Assembly (NCBI RefSeq): GCF_013285155.1
Contig: NZ_JABTEL010000002.1
Span: 62,001-126,000, forward strand
DNA length: 64,000 nucleotides
Direction: 5' to 3'
Source of the DNA: Winogradskyella undariae
GTDB lineage: Bacteria > Bacteroidota > Bacteroidia > Flavobacteriales > Flavobacteriaceae
In this document: one piece after another, positions 1 to 13,200 of the stretch
How positions within the stretch are numbered: the first letter of the stretch is position 1
Layout: every line of letters begins with the position of its first letter
Position numbers and translations under genes: made by a program
Notes under the pieces: model-generated
Told to the model about the DNA's origin: nothing
The model's database searches: none
The model's input: the letters and a program-made list of their open reading frames with translations, nothing else

Positions 1-1572
1 GGTCGTAACCTTGCTACTGGTAAATTAGTACAAAGAGGTGAAGCTGTAGGTGTAGTTGCTGCTCAATCTATTGGAGAGCCAGGTACTCAGTTAACATTAC
101 GTACATTCCACGTTGGGGGTATTGCAGGTAACATTTCTGAAGATAATAAGTTAACTGTTAAATTTGACGGTATTGCTGAAATCGAAGATTTAAAAACTGT
201 AAAATCTAAAGATAATGAAGGTAAAGAGGTAGATGTAGTGATCTCTAGAACTTCAGAATTGAAATTAATGGATGCTAAAACAGGAATTGTTTTAAGTACA
301 AGTAATATTCCTTATGGTTCATTTGTTTACGTGAAACCAGGTGATAAGCTTAAGAAAGACGATGTTGTTTGTTCTTGGGATCCATATAACGGTGTTATTA
401 TTTCAGAATTTGCTGGTAAAGTGAAGTATGAAAACATCGAACAAGGTATTACTTACCAAGTTGAAATTGATGAGCAAACTGGTTTCCAAGAAAAGGTAAT
501 TTCAGAATCTAGAAACAAAAAATTAATACCAACGTTATTAATTGAAGATTCTAAAGGTGAAACTATCCGTTCTTACAACTTACCAGTAGGTGCACACATT
601 ATGATTGATGATGGTGATGATATTGAAATCGGTAAGATTTTAGTTAAGATACCTCGTAAATCTGCTAAAGCAGGTGATATTACGGGTGGTCTTCCTCGTG
701 TAACTGAATTGTTTGAAGCACGTAACCCTTCTAATCCTGCTGTTGTAAGTGAGATTGATGGTGTTGTTTCTTTCGGTAAAATTAAACGTGGTAACCGTGA
801 AATCATCATTGAGTCTAAATTAGGAGAGGTTAAGAAATACTTAGTAAAATTATCTAATCAAATTCTTGTACAAGAGAATGATTATGTAAAAGCTTGTATG
901 CCTTTATCTGATGGTTCTATTACACCAAATGATATTCTTAACATTAAAGGGCCATCTGCGGTTCAACAATACTTAGTAAATGAAGTACAAGAAGTATATC
1001 GTTTACAAGGTGTGAAAATTAATGATAAGCACTTCGAGGTTGTTGTAAGACAAATGATGCGTAAAGTTAGAATTATTGATTCTGGTGATACTATTTTCTT
1101 AGAAAATCAATTAGGTCATAAATCAGATTTCATTGAAGAAAATGATAAGATTTTCGGAATGAAAGTTGTTGAAGATGCTGGTGATTCTGTGAATTTAAAA
1201 TCAGGTCAAATTGTAACGGTAAGAGATTTAAGAGACGAAAACTCAAGCTTACGTAGAGAAGATAAGAATCTTGTTACTGCTAGAGATGCTAAACCTGCGA
1301 CTGCAACTCCAATTTTACAAGGTATTACAAGAGCTTCATTACAAACTAAGTCGTTTATTTCTGCGGCATCGTTCCAGGAAACGACTAAGGTTCTTAACGA
1401 AGCAGCGGTAAATGGTAAAGTTGATTCACTTGAAGGACTTAAAGAAAATGTAATTGTTGGTCATAGAATTCCTGCAGGTACAGGTGTTAGAGAATTTGAA
1501 AACATTATTGTAGGTTCTAGAGAAGAATTTAATGAAATGATGAAAGCTAAAGAAGAGATGAATTTTAATTAA
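1..1572 (+). CDS. rpoC: DNA-directed RNA polymerase beta' subunit, 3' part
   Basis: This is the C-terminal part of the RNA polymerase beta' subunit; the 5' end lies outside the window. The reading frame is open from base 1 and begins with [20 protein letters not shown], followed by the trigger-loop signature [18 protein letters not shown], which is diagnostic of RpoC. A sandwich-barrel hybrid-rich region follows, and then the conserved C-terminal segment ([54 protein letters not shown]). The protein ends MNFN at a TAA and a terminator hairpin follows 34 bases later. The visible part is 523 residues. A GTG at 238 is internal and is not a start. Confidence 0.98.
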   Translation, partial: GRNLATGKLVQRGEAVGVVAAQSIGEPGTQLTLRTFHVGGIAGNISEDNKLTVKFDGIAEIEDLKTVKSKDNEGKEVDVVISRTSELKLMDAKTGIVLSTSNIPYGSFVYVKPGDKLKKDDVVCSWDPYNGVIISEFAGKVKYENIEQGITYQVEIDEQTGFQEKVISESRNKKLIPTLLIEDSKGETIRSYNLPVGAHIMIDDGDDIEIGKILVKIPRKSAKAGDITGGLPRVTELFEARNPSNPAVVSEIDGVVSFGKIKRGNREIIIESKLGEVKKYLVKLSNQILVQENDYVKACMPLSDGSITPNDILNIKGPSAVQQYLVNEVQEVYRLQGVKINDKHFEVVVRQMMRKVRIIDSGDTIFLENQLGHKSDFIEENDKIFGMKVVEDAGDSVNLKSGQIVTVRDLRDENSSLRREDKNLVTARDAKPATATPILQGITRASLQTKSFISAASFQETTKVLNEAAVNGKVDSLEGLKENVIVGHRIPAGTGVREFENIIVGSREEFNEMMKAKEEMNFN

Positions 1573-1605
1573 TTCTCTAGTTTTTTTCAAAATAATAAAT
1601 AAATT

Positions 1606-1641
1606 AAAAGCCTTCTTGTATTTTTACATGAAGGCTTTTTT
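1606..1641 (+). terminator. rho-independent terminator after rpoC
   Basis: The arms AAAAGCCTTC (1606-1615) and GAAGGCTTTT (1630-1639) pair perfectly. An inner TGTA/TACA pairing is separated from them by one T-T mismatch, and a run of T follows. It closes the rpoC transcript. Confidence 0.85.
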
Positions 1642-1696
1642 AATTTAAAAAGTATTAATGAAGACTTCCTTTTTTAGGAAGCATAAATAATTTAGC

Positions 1697-2020
1697 ATGG
1701 CAGACGAAAAAAATAATCCAAATAATAAAAAAGGGCAAATTAATATTGAGCTAGATGAGAAGATAGCAGAGGGTACATATTCTAATTTGGCTATAATTAA
1801 TCATTCAGTATCAGAATTTGTTGTAGACTTTGTAAGTATTATGCCTGGTACACCTAAAAGTAAAGTAAAGTCTAGAATAATTTTAACACCACAGCATGCT
1901 AAACGTTTATTAAAAGCATTAGCTGAAAATGTTACCCGTTTTGAAAATGCTCATGGAGAAATAAAAGATTATGAGCAACCTCCAATACCATTAAATTTTG
2001 GACCAACAGGTCAAGCTTAA
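1697..2020 (+). CDS. DUF3467 domain-containing protein
   Basis: A 107-residue acidic cytoplasmic protein of the DUF3467 family, which in Bacteroidota often sits directly downstream of rpoC. The recognisable core is INIELDEKIAEGTYSNLAII, then SEFVVDFVSIMPGTPKSKV and the LTPQHAKRLLKALAENV helix. There is no signal peptide or membrane segment. It is separated from rpoC by a terminator, so it probably has its own promoter. The function is unknown; family assignment is firm, any role is not. Confidence 0.9.
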   Translation: MADEKNNPNNKKGQINIELDEKIAEGTYSNLAIINHSVSEFVVDFVSIMPGTPKSKVKSRIILTPQHAKRLLKALAENVTRFENAHGEIKDYEQPPIPLNFGPTGQA

Positions 2021-2212
2021 TTTTTTTGATTCAAAAACAATTATAGCTTAAACCTATTGTTTATTTATATTAAATAGTTTTTTGTTATTTAAAAGGCTTA
2101 TTTTAATATTGTTTATAGAAGATTTTTAATTTAATTAATCACGTTGTAGGTTATTTTAATTAAAGTCCTTTAAATTGGCTTTAATTGATTTTTCACCTAT
2201 CTTATTACAAAT

Positions 2213-2246
2213 AAAAACCCTTAAAAATTAATTTAAGGGTTTTTTT
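2213..2246. terminator. bidirectional terminator between the DUF3467 gene and prfC
   Basis: The arms AAAAACCCTTAAA (from 2213) and TTTAAGGGTTTTT flank a short AT loop. A-rich and T-rich flanks give a U-tract on either strand. It lies between two convergent genes. Confidence 0.8.
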
Positions 2247-2298
2247 ATGTGTAATCTGTTAATAGTAAAATTACCATATATAAGATAATCATAAATTT

Positions 2299-3888
2299 TT
2301 AATCAAATTCAGAAGTCATATGGAATGTAATAGTAGGATATTTCTGTTGTGTCATTTGTAATGTAAACATAGAATCTGCTAAAAAGACTAATTGATTCTG
2401 TTTGTCTTTGGCTAAAAAACGCTGTTTTACACGTAAAAATTCTTTAAATTCCTCGCTTTTTTCATTATCGGTTTGTACCCAACATGCTTTTTGTACGTTT
2501 AAGTTTTCGTAAGTACATTTTGCTCCATATTCGTGTTCTAAACGGTATTGAATCACTTCATATTGTAATGCACCAACCGTACCGATTACTTTTCTACCAT
2601 TTAAATCTAAGGTAAATAGCTGTGCAACACCTTCGTCCATTAACTGATCTATTCCTTTAAATAATTGCTTAGATTTCATAGGATCAGCATTATTAATGTA
2701 CCTAAAGTGTTCTGGTGAAAAGCTTGGTACACCTTTATAATGTAATATCTCGCCTTCAGTTAATGTGTCTCCAATTTTAAAACTACCAGTATCTTGTAAT
2801 CCAACAATGTCTCCTGGGTATGAGATGTCTACAATTTCTTTCTTTTCAGCAAAAAATGCATTTGGACTAGAGAATTTTAATTTTTTGTTATTTCTAACAT
2901 GTAAATAAGGTGTATTACGTTTAAATTCACCAGAAACAATTTTTATAAATGCCAATCTATTTCTATGATTAGGATCCATATTGGCATGTATTTTAAAAAC
3001 AAATCCACTAAATTGATCTTCATCTGGTTTAACTAAACGTTCTTCACTCTGTTTAGGTCTAGGTTTAGGTGCTATATCAACAAAGCAATCTAAGAGTTCT
3101 CTTACACCAAAATTATTTAGTGCAGAACCGAAAAATACGGGCTGTTGACTACCGTTTAAATATTCATCTTTATTAAATTCAGGGTATATACCTTCTACTA
3201 ATTCAATTTCCTCTCGTAAGGTATTTGCAGCTGTTTCTCCAATTAATTTGTCTAATTCTGATGAAGATAAATCTGATATTTCTATCGTTTCTTCAATGTC
3301 TTTACGACTATCACCAGAAAATAAATTTACATTCTTTTCCCAAATGTTGTAAATCCCTTTAAAATCATAGCCCATTCCAATAGGAAAACTTAGTGGAACA
3401 ACCTTTAAACCCAACTTTTGTTCTATTTCATCTAACAGATCAAAGGCATCTTTACCTTCTCTATCCATTTTATTAATAAAAACAATCATTGGAATGTTAC
3501 GCATTCTACAAACTTCAACTAATTTTTCAGTTTGTTCCTCAACCCCTTTTGCGACGTCAATAACAACAATAACACTATCTACAGCTGTTAATGTTCTAAA
3601 TGTATCTTCTGCAAAATCCTTGTGACCGGGGGTATCTAAGATATTTATTTTTATACCATTATATTCAAAAGCTAATACAGATGTTGCTACAGAAATTCCA
3701 CGCTGACGTTCAATTTCCATAAAATCACTTGTTGCTCCTTTTTTTATTTTGTTACTTTTTACAGCACCTGCTTCTTGTATGGCGCCACCAAACAAAAGTA
3801 ATTTTTCTGTTAAGGTTGTCTTACCTGCATCTGGATGTGAGATAATTCCAAAGGTTCTCCTTCTTTCTATTTCTTTTAAAAAGCTCAT
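2299..3888 (-). CDS. prfC: peptide chain release factor 3
   Basis: A 529-residue translational GTPase, full length for RF3, which removes RF1/RF2 from the ribosome after termination. The GTPase motifs are clear: [13 protein letters not shown] (G1, about residues 17-29), the [13 protein letters not shown] switch I region, [14 protein letters not shown] (G3) and NKMDREG (G4). The RF3-specific domain 2 and 3 text includes [19 protein letters not shown] and [20 protein letters not shown]. It is a single-gene unit reading away from the giant adhesin gene. A perfect TATATTTG promoter element lies 23 bases before the start. Confidence 0.97.
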   Translation of the reverse strand: MSFLKEIERRRTFGIISHPDAGKTTLTEKLLLFGGAIQEAGAVKSNKIKKGATSDFMEIERQRGISVATSVLAFEYNGIKINILDTPGHKDFAEDTFRTLTAVDSVIVVIDVAKGVEEQTEKLVEVCRMRNIPMIVFINKMDREGKDAFDLLDEIEQKLGLKVVPLSFPIGMGYDFKGIYNIWEKNVNLFSGDSRKDIEETIEISDLSSSELDKLIGETAANTLREEIELVEGIYPEFNKDEYLNGSQQPVFFGSALNNFGVRELLDCFVDIAPKPRPKQSEERLVKPDEDQFSGFVFKIHANMDPNHRNRLAFIKIVSGEFKRNTPYLHVRNNKKLKFSSPNAFFAEKKEIVDISYPGDIVGLQDTGSFKIGDTLTEGEILHYKGVPSFSPEHFRYINNADPMKSKQLFKGIDQLMDEGVAQLFTLDLNGRKVIGTVGALQYEVIQYRLEHEYGAKCTYENLNVQKACWVQTDNEKSEEFKEFLRVKQRFLAKDKQNQLVFLADSMFTLQMTQQKYPTITFHMTSEFD

Positions 3889-4274
3889 AAATATTATTAA
3901 AAATCGATTACAAATATAAGTCTATAATAAGAAAAATTATAAAACCATTTGGAATATAAAACAAGATGTTTTTCTTGTATCGGCATTTTTTTTAACACGA
4001 GTTTATTTTTTTTAACTATATTTTAACTTTATTAAAAGAGGTTTTAAAATATTGATTTTTTTACTAATTGTTAATGTTCTGATATGTAGTTTGTTATTTT
4101 GTTTTAATATTCAGTTTAGTTTTTTTTTGTACTAAATACGACTGACAATAAAAATAAATAATCTTATAAATTTATTTGCTTTTGTGCATTTTATCGGATA
4201 TATTCGCACTTTTATCGAAAAATTTCAATACTCATTTTTGAATGAGAAATAAGACTTTACAACAACTATAATAT
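3889..4274. other. AT-rich gap between prfC and the giant adhesin gene
   Basis: This 386-base gap holds the prfC promoter at its left end and presumably the adhesin promoter at its right end. It is very AT-rich with T homopolymers. I found no open frame of note, no RNA gene and no exact TAnnTTTG element pointing at the adhesin gene. Confidence 0.5.
3911..3918 (-). promoter_or_regulatory. -7 promoter element of prfC
   Basis: On the minus strand this reads TATATTTG, an exact match to the Bacteroidota -7 consensus TAnnTTTG, 22 bases upstream of the ATG. Confidence 0.55.
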
Positions 4275-7200
4275 ATGGAAATTACTACTCGGTTCTTATG
4301 GACTAAAAATTTAATTGCTAATCTTTGTTTTTCTTTAAACAAAAGTTTCGGTTCTCATTCTAAAGTTCTTATTCTAAGTTTCTTTTTTCTTTTTAGTTTA
4401 GTAATCAATGCTCAACAAGATGTCACAGCTATCTATGGAGATCAAGGAGGGTATTTTATGTCTTCTACTACTACGCCAGTAACTTCAGATGATTCAAATA
4501 ATTTAATTGGTTTTACTTCTAATGGAGTAACTTATTCTACTGGGGTTGATAATTCTATTTTAACTGCTAATAGTGTAGCTTTTACAGCTCTTGAATTTAC
4601 AGCTTTTCCTGTCCCTGGAAATATAACTTATAATAGTGAAGAATTAATAGGTGTTGCTTATAATTGGGATGGTAACCCACAAAATAATTCTGCTTCAGAT
4701 TATATTAAAACATTCGATCCTATTGTTCCTAGTTTTTTTATTAGAGATGGAATTAGCGGACTAGAACTAGGAACTAACTTTTTTAATATACAAGCTCAGG
4801 ATTTTGTTTACGATAACTTACTTATTAATGCTGTATCGGGTGTTAATGATGGTATACCTGATTTAATAGCGACACAGACTGGTGCTCCATCAGGAAGTGA
4901 TGTTTTTAAATTTGTTGATGATTTAGGTAATACAGTCGGAAACGCAGTTAGTGTTGGTTTTGGAGGTGTTCCTATTGTTGGAGGAATGCATTGGACTATT
5001 TATAAAGTTGATACAAGTACAGGTGCTGTTTCAGGTACATTTAATAATGGAATTAATACATATAGAGATTTAAGATTATTAACTTTTGAGCTTAATGATT
5101 TCGGAATTACTACAGCTAACTTATCTCAAGCAACTAAATTTATACATAATACATCAGGAAATACTGATATTGCTTTTACAGCATATAATAAAAATACGCT
5201 TAGTTTTAGTCCAGTTGATCTAGCTATTACTTCTAAAATAGAGACACCTTCAGATTTGTGCTCTACTAATTCTTTAGATTTTGTAACTACAGTTTATAAT
5301 AATAGTGGTATTGATAGTAATGGTTTTGATGTTGATATGCCTATTGAATCAGGACTTAATTATGTTAGTAGTAGTGCTGTGTTTTCTTCTGGTATAGCTG
5401 TTGCAAGTTATAATAGTACAACAAATTTATGGAGTGTATCTGGCTTAGAAGCTGGTGAAAGTGTTGTGTTGACTGTAAATGTATCAGTCTCAACTTTGTC
5501 TTTACCAATTGCATATACTAATAGTATTAGTAACATGTTACAAGATGATACTAGTACTAGTAATAATTCTATTAGTGTTTCTGAAAATGATATCGATTGT
5601 GATGGCATATTTGATTCTTCTGATATTGATAACGATAATGACGGAATTCTTGATATCGTTGAGAACTCTTGTGATGCTAAATTCACTTTTAATACCGGTA
5701 CAGCTGGCTGGTATTCACTAAATGATAATGATCTAAGTAAAATTGCATCAAATCCTATATCTAATTCAACTTCAACAGTTACAGGAAACCATGGTTGTAC
5801 CATTGATATTACAGGTTTAGCAAATACTAATATTGCAGGATTAAGTCCTGATGCAACTGATTATGCTGTAGATTCTGATATTGATACTGGATTAACATAT
5901 TTAAGAAAATCAGATATAGGTGGTCTAAATTATGGTGGTTTAATAGGGGGGACATTCTCTTATGATCATTATAATTATAGAGCTGGTTATACGGGAAATC
6001 CTGGTTGGTTAACAACTGGATCTGGGTCAGCCGTTAACGTGTATTTTTATGATACAGCAGGGAATTTTGTTAATGCAACAAGATTACTGACTTCTGCAGA
6101 ACTTAATAATTGGGAAAACGGGATATGGAATACAATTTTGATAAATATTGATGATGCTTCTTTTTCGGGAACATTAGAAGATTTAACTAATGTTTTAAGC
6201 GATTTAAATGAAATAAGTATTCGTGTTGAAAATATTGGTAGTGGTCATGATGGTAATTGTTCGGATATAGAATATTTTGCTTTAGATAATGTAGCTTTTT
6301 CTTCATCTTTAGCCGTCTGTGATAATGATACAGATAATGATGGTGTGCCAGATTATTTAGATTTAGACAGTGATAATGACGGTATTTATGACGTTGATGA
6401 AGCAGGGAATACGGCATTAGATACAAACAATGATGGTGTAATAGATTCGAATGATACAGGCTTTAGTGATGTTGATAATAATGGTGCTGATGATGATGCA
6501 GAAATAACAACACCTATTGATACGTTAACTGATGATAGTTACGATTTTCAAAATACGGATAGTGATGGTGATGGTTGTAGTGATGCCAATGAGGCTTATA
6601 ATGATACGGTAGCTGATGGTGGTGATGGAGGCCAGTTTGGAACAACAGACCCTGCCACAGTAGATCCCTCGACAGGTTTAGTTACAGAAGCAGGTATCGA
6701 TTATACTTTAGGAACCAATGCAGCAGTTACAGATAATTCTAGTTTAGTATGTACTGATAATGATGGTGATGGTAATCCAAATTCTACTGATCCAAACCCA
6801 AATGTGCCAACAGCAAGTAGTGATACTGCAAGTGCACTTCTAAACCAATCGAATACGATTAATATTTTAGATAATGATGATTATTTAGATAATGCTGATA
6901 CTGACAACGCAGGTACAACAACGATTACAGATGAAGGTTCAGGTTCTTCAGGTGGCACAATAGCTTTTGATGCAAATACAGGTGATTTAATATATACACC
7001 ATTATTATCTGAAGCAGGTACAACAGTAACTGTAGTGTACGAAGTTTGTAATGATTCTAATGGAGCAATTATTTGTACAACGGCCACAGTAACTATAGAC
7101 GTTGAAGGTGATAATGATGGTGATGGTGTAGGCGATTCAGCAGATTTAGATAATGATAATGATGGTATTTTAGATGTAATAGAAAATATAGGCTGTTCTT

Positions 7201-10200
7201 CAGGTAATGGATATGTGGTTCAAAATTGGAGTTTAATTACCCAATCTGAAGTTGTATTTGAGCCATGGAATTCTGTAGCACCTCAGGTTGCTGTTCCTAG
7301 TAATAGAGTGGAATCAGTCGTGCCCTATGCTGGGTTCGATGGGGTTATTCTTACACCAGCACTTACTCCAGATGATGATTTTATAGTGGATGATATTAGT
7401 GGTAGTGAAAATTTAACAAGTGTTGGATCAATTACTTTTGGAGATGGTATGCAAATTGTTGATTCAGGTCCAATAGGAGGTTTATCAGGTAATGTTTTCT
7501 ATGTAACGGCGATATTAGAAATTCCTGTGGGAACAACAAGTTTAGATATAAGAGTTGATAGCCCTGATAACGTATTTGATTTACAAGCACTTTATGTGGC
7601 ACACGATGGATCAAATAATCCTAGTACACTGTCAGGAGACTTACGATATATTGGTGAATCACTAAGAGGTAACAGTTCGCCAGTTTTTACATTAAATTCA
7701 ATATCAACATACATTAGGGTAGCTTATGTATTAACTGATGGTAGAGGAAATTCTTCTGCAAGTCTTAAATGGAGTATAAATAGTGGCGCTTTTGTAGATG
7801 TACCTTTTACATCTATGTATTCTGGGGTTCCATGTGATAGTGACGGCGATGGTGTAGATGATTATTTAGATTTAGACGCAGATAATGATGGTATTTACGA
7901 TGTAGATGAAGTAGGCGGTACCGATGTCGATAACGATGGTATTGCAGATGGTGCCGTTGGTACAACAGCAACTACTAATGGTATTCCTTCTACTGCAGGT
8001 ACTGGTACAACACCAATAGATACATTAAATGACGGAAGTTTCGATTTTCAAAATACAGATAGTGATGGTGATGGTTGTAGTGATGCCAATGAGGCTTATG
8101 TAAGCGCAACTGCTTCGGGTTCAGATGGGGGACAGTTTGGTGATTCAGATCCAGCTACGGTAAATCCAGCAAATGGTTTAGTTACAGAAACAGGTGTTGA
8201 TTATTCTTTGGGAACTAATTCCGCAGTGACTGATGCAACAAATTCTTTTGCATGTTCAATAGCATTAGAAGCTGTTAAGACGGTGGCAATCAGCAATGAT
8301 GTATTACCAAGCGGCTTAAGTTTAGGAGATACAATGACTTATACGATAACTGTAGAAAATACAGGAAACGTAAGTTTAGATAATGTAGCTATCGCAGATA
8401 CCTTTATAGATGCTAACGGTAATACTTTAACTTTATTAACAGGCCCAACATTTAATAGTGCAGATGTAGGAAGTGCAGAAGGTTTATTAGCAGTAGGGGA
8501 AACGGCAACATATACAGCAACTTATGTTATAGAACAAGATGCAATAGATGCAGGAGGTTTTAGTAACAGTGTTTTAGCCGAAGGCGATAGTCCAGCAGGA
8601 ACAACAGTTGATGATACCAGTGATGATAATGATGATACAGATGGCAATACAGAAGATGATGCCACAGTAACAACAATAACAGCATCACCAAGTATCGAAG
8701 CCGTTAAAACAGTAGCAATCAGCAATGATGTATTACCAAGCGGCTTAAGTTTAGGAGATACAATGACTTATACGATAACTGTAGAAAACACAGGAAACGT
8801 AAGTTTAGATAATGTAGCTATCTCAGATACCTTTGTAGATGCTAACGGTAATACTTTAACTTTATTAACAGGCCCAACATTTAATAGTTCAGATGCAGGA
8901 AGTGCAGAAGGTTTATTAGCAGTAGGAGAAACGGCAACATATACAGCAACTTATGTTATAGAACAAGATGCAATAGATGCAGGCGGTTTTAGTAACAGTG
9001 TTTTAGCCGAAGGCGATAGTCCAGCAGGAACAACAGTTGATGATACCAGTGATGATAATGATGATACAGATGGCAATACAGAAGATGATGCCACAGTAAC
9101 AACAATAACAGCATTACCAAGTCTAGAAGCTGTTAAGACGGTAGCACTTACAACAGATGTATTACCAACAGGCTTAAGTTTAGGAGATACAATGACTTAT
9201 ACGATAACTGTAGAAAACACAGGAAACGTAAGTTTAGATAATATAGCTATCGCAGATACCTTTGTAGATGCTAACGGTAACACCTTAACTTTATTAACAG
9301 GCCCAACATTTAATAGTTCAGATGCAGGAAGTGCAGAAGGTTTATTAGCAGTAGGGGAAACGGCAACATATACAGCAACTTATGTTATAGAACAAGATGC
9401 AATAGATGCAGGCGGTTTTAGTAACAGTGTTTTAGCCGAAGGTGATAGTCCAGCAGGAACAACAGTTGATGATACCAGTGATGATAATGATGATACAGAT
9501 GGCAATACAGAAGATGATGCCACAGTAACAACATTAACAGCATTACCAAGTCTAGAAGCTGTTAAGACGGTGGCAATCACAACAGATGTATTACCAACAG
9601 GCTTAAGTTTAGGAGATACAATGACTTATACGATAACTGTAGAAAATACAGGAAACGTAAGTTTAGATAATGTAGCTATCGCAGATACCTTTGTAGATGC
9701 TAACGGTAGCACTTTAACTTTATTAACAGGTCCAACATTTAGTAGTTCAGATGCAGGAAGTGCAGAAGGTTTATTAGCAGTAGGAGAAACGGCAACATAT
9801 ACAGCAACTTATGTTATAGAACAAGATGCAATAGATGCAGGCGGTTTTAGTAACAGTGTTTTAGCCGAAGGCGATAGTCCAGCAGGAACAACAGTTGATG
9901 ATACCAGTGATGATAATGATGACGCTGATGGCAATACAGAAGATGATGCCACAGTAACAACAATAACAGCATCAGCAAGTCTAGAAGCTGTTAAAACAGT
10001 AGCAATCAGTAATGATGTATTACCAACAGGCTTAAGTTTAGGAGATACAATGACTTATACGATAACTGTAGAAAATACAGGAAACGTAAGTTTAGATAAT
10101 GTATCTATCGCAGATACCTTTGTAGATGCTAACGGTAACACCTTAACTTTATTAACAGGCCCAACATTTAATAGTTCAGATGCAGGAAGTGCAGAAGGTT

Positions 10201-13200
10201 TATTAGCAGTAGGAGAAACGGCAACATATACAGCAACTTATGTTATAGAACAAGATGCAATAGACGCAGGAGGTTTTAGCAACAGTGTTTTAGCTGAAGG
10301 CGATAGTCCAGCAGGAACAACAGTTGATGATACCAGTGATGATGACGATGACGCTGATGGCAATACAGAAGATGATGCCACAGTAACCACGATAGGTGAA
10401 TCACCAAGTATCGAAGCTGTTAAAACAGTAGCAATCAGCAATGATGTATTACCAACGGGCTTAAGTTTAGGAGATACAATGACTTATACGATAACTGTAG
10501 AAAACACAGGAAACGTAAGTTTAGATAATGTAACTATCGCAGATACCTTTGTAGATGCTAACGGTAATACTTTAACTTTATTAACAGGCCCAACATTTAA
10601 TAGTTCAGATGCAGGAAGTGCAGAAGGTTTATTAGCAGTAGGAGAAACGGCAACATATACAGCAACTTATGTTATAGAACAAGATGCAATAGACGCAGGA
10701 GGTTTTAGCAACAGTGTTTTAGCCGAAGGCGATAGTCCAGCAGGAACAACAGTTGATGATACCAGTGATGATGACGATGACGCTGATGGCAATACAGAAG
10801 ATGATGCCACAGTAACCACGATAGGTGAATCACCAAGTATTGAAGCTGTTAAAACAGTAGCAATCAGCAATGATGTATTACCAAGTGGCTTAAGTTTAGG
10901 AGATACAATGACCTATACGATAACTGTAGAAAACACAGGAAACGTAAGTTTAGATAATGTAGCTATCACAGATACCTTTATAGATGCTAACGGTAACACC
11001 TTAACTTTATTAACAGGCCCAACATTTAATAGTTCAGATGCAGGAAGTGTAGAAGGTTTATTAGCAGTAGGGGAAACGGCAACATATACAGCAACTTATG
11101 TTATAGAACAAGATGCAATAGACGCAGGAGGTTTTAGCAACAGTGTTTTAGCCGAAGGTGATAGTCCAGCAGGAACAACAGTTGATGATACCAGTGATGA
11201 TAATGATGATACAGATGGCAATACAGAAGATGATGCCACAGTAACAACAATTACAGCATCAGCAAGTATTGAAGCTGTTAAAACAGTAGCAATCAGTAAT
11301 GATGTATTACCAACGGGCTTAAGTTTAGGAGATACAATGACTTATACGATAACTGTAGAAAACACAGGAAACGTAAGTTTAGATAATGTAGCTATCTCAG
11401 ATACCTTTATAGATGCTAACGGTAACACCTTAAATTTATTAACAGGCCCAACATTTAATAGTTCAGATGCAGGAAGTGTAGAAGGTTTATTAGCAGTAGG
11501 GGAAACGGCAACATATACAGCAACTTATGTTATAGAACAAGATGCAATAGATACAGGAGGTTTTAGCAACAGTGTTTTAGCCGAAGGCGATAGTCCAGCA
11601 GGAACAACAGTTGATGATACCAGTGATGATAATGATGATACAGATGGCAATACAGAAGATGATGCCACAGTAACAACAATTACAGCATCAGCAAGTCTAG
11701 AAGCTGTTAAGACGGTAGCACTTACAACAGATGTATTACCAAGCGGCTTAAGTTTAGGAGATACAATGACTTATACGATAACTGTAGAAAACACAGGAAA
11801 CGTAAGTTTAGATAATGTAGCTATCACAGATACCTTTATAGATGCTAACGGTAACACCTTAACTTTATTAACAGGCCCAACATTTAATAGTTCAGATGCA
11901 GGAAGTGTAGAAGGTTTATTAGCAGTAGGGGAAACGGCAACATATACAGCAACTTATGTTATAGAACAAGATGCAATAGACGCAGGAGGTTTTAGCAACA
12001 GTGTTTTAGCCGAAGGCGATAGTCCAGCAGGAACAACAGTTGATGATACCAGTGATGATGACGATGACGCTGATGGCAATACAGAAGATGATGCCACAGT
12101 AACCACGATAGGTGAATCACCAAGTATCGAAGCCGTTAAAACAGTAGCAATCAGCAATGATGTATTACCAAGCGGCTTAAGTTTAGGAGATACAATGACT
12201 TATACGATAACTGTAGAAAACACAGGAAACGTAAGTTTAGATAATGTAGCTATCGCAGATACCTTTGTAGATGCTAACGGTAATACTTTAACTTTATTAA
12301 CAGGCCCAACATTTAATAGTTCAGATGCAGGAAGTGCAGAAGGTTTATTAGCAGTAGGAGAAACGGCAACATATACAGCAACTTATGTTATAGAACAAGA
12401 TGCAATAGATACAGGAGGTTTTAGCAACAGTGTTTTAGCCGAAGGCGATAGTCCAGCAGGAACAACAGTTGATGATACCAGTGATGATAATGATGATACA
12501 GATGGCAATACAGAAGATGATGCCACAGTAACAACAATTACAGCATCAGCAAGTATAGAAGCTGTTAAGACGGTAGCACTTACAACAGATGTATTACCAA
12601 CGGGCTTAAGTTTAGGAGATACAATGACCTATACAATAACTGTAGAAAACACAGGAAACGTAAGTTTAGATAATGTAGCTATCACAGATACCTTTATAGA
12701 TGCTAACGGTAACACCTTAACTTTATTAACAGGCCCAACATTTAATAGTTCAGATGCAGGAAGTGTAGAAGGTTTATTAGCAGTAGGGGAAACGGCAACA
12801 TATACAGCAACTTATGTTATAGAACAAGATGCAATAGACGCAGGAGGTTTTAGCAACAGTGTTTTAGCCGAAGGCGATAGTCCAGCAGGAACAACAGTTG
12901 ATGATACCAGTGATGATGACGATGACGCTGATGGCAATACAGAAGATGATGCCACAGTAACAACAATTACAGCATCAGCAAGTATTGAAGCTGTTAAAAC
13001 AGTAGCAATCAGTAATGATGTATTACCAACGGGCTTAAGTTTAGGAGATACCATGACTTATACGATAACTGTAGAAAACACAGGAAACGTAAGTTTAGAT
13101 AATGTAGCTATCTCAGATACCTTTATAGATGCTAACGGTAACACCTTAACTTTATTAACAGGTCCAACATTTAATAGTGCAGATGCCGGAAGTGCAGAAG

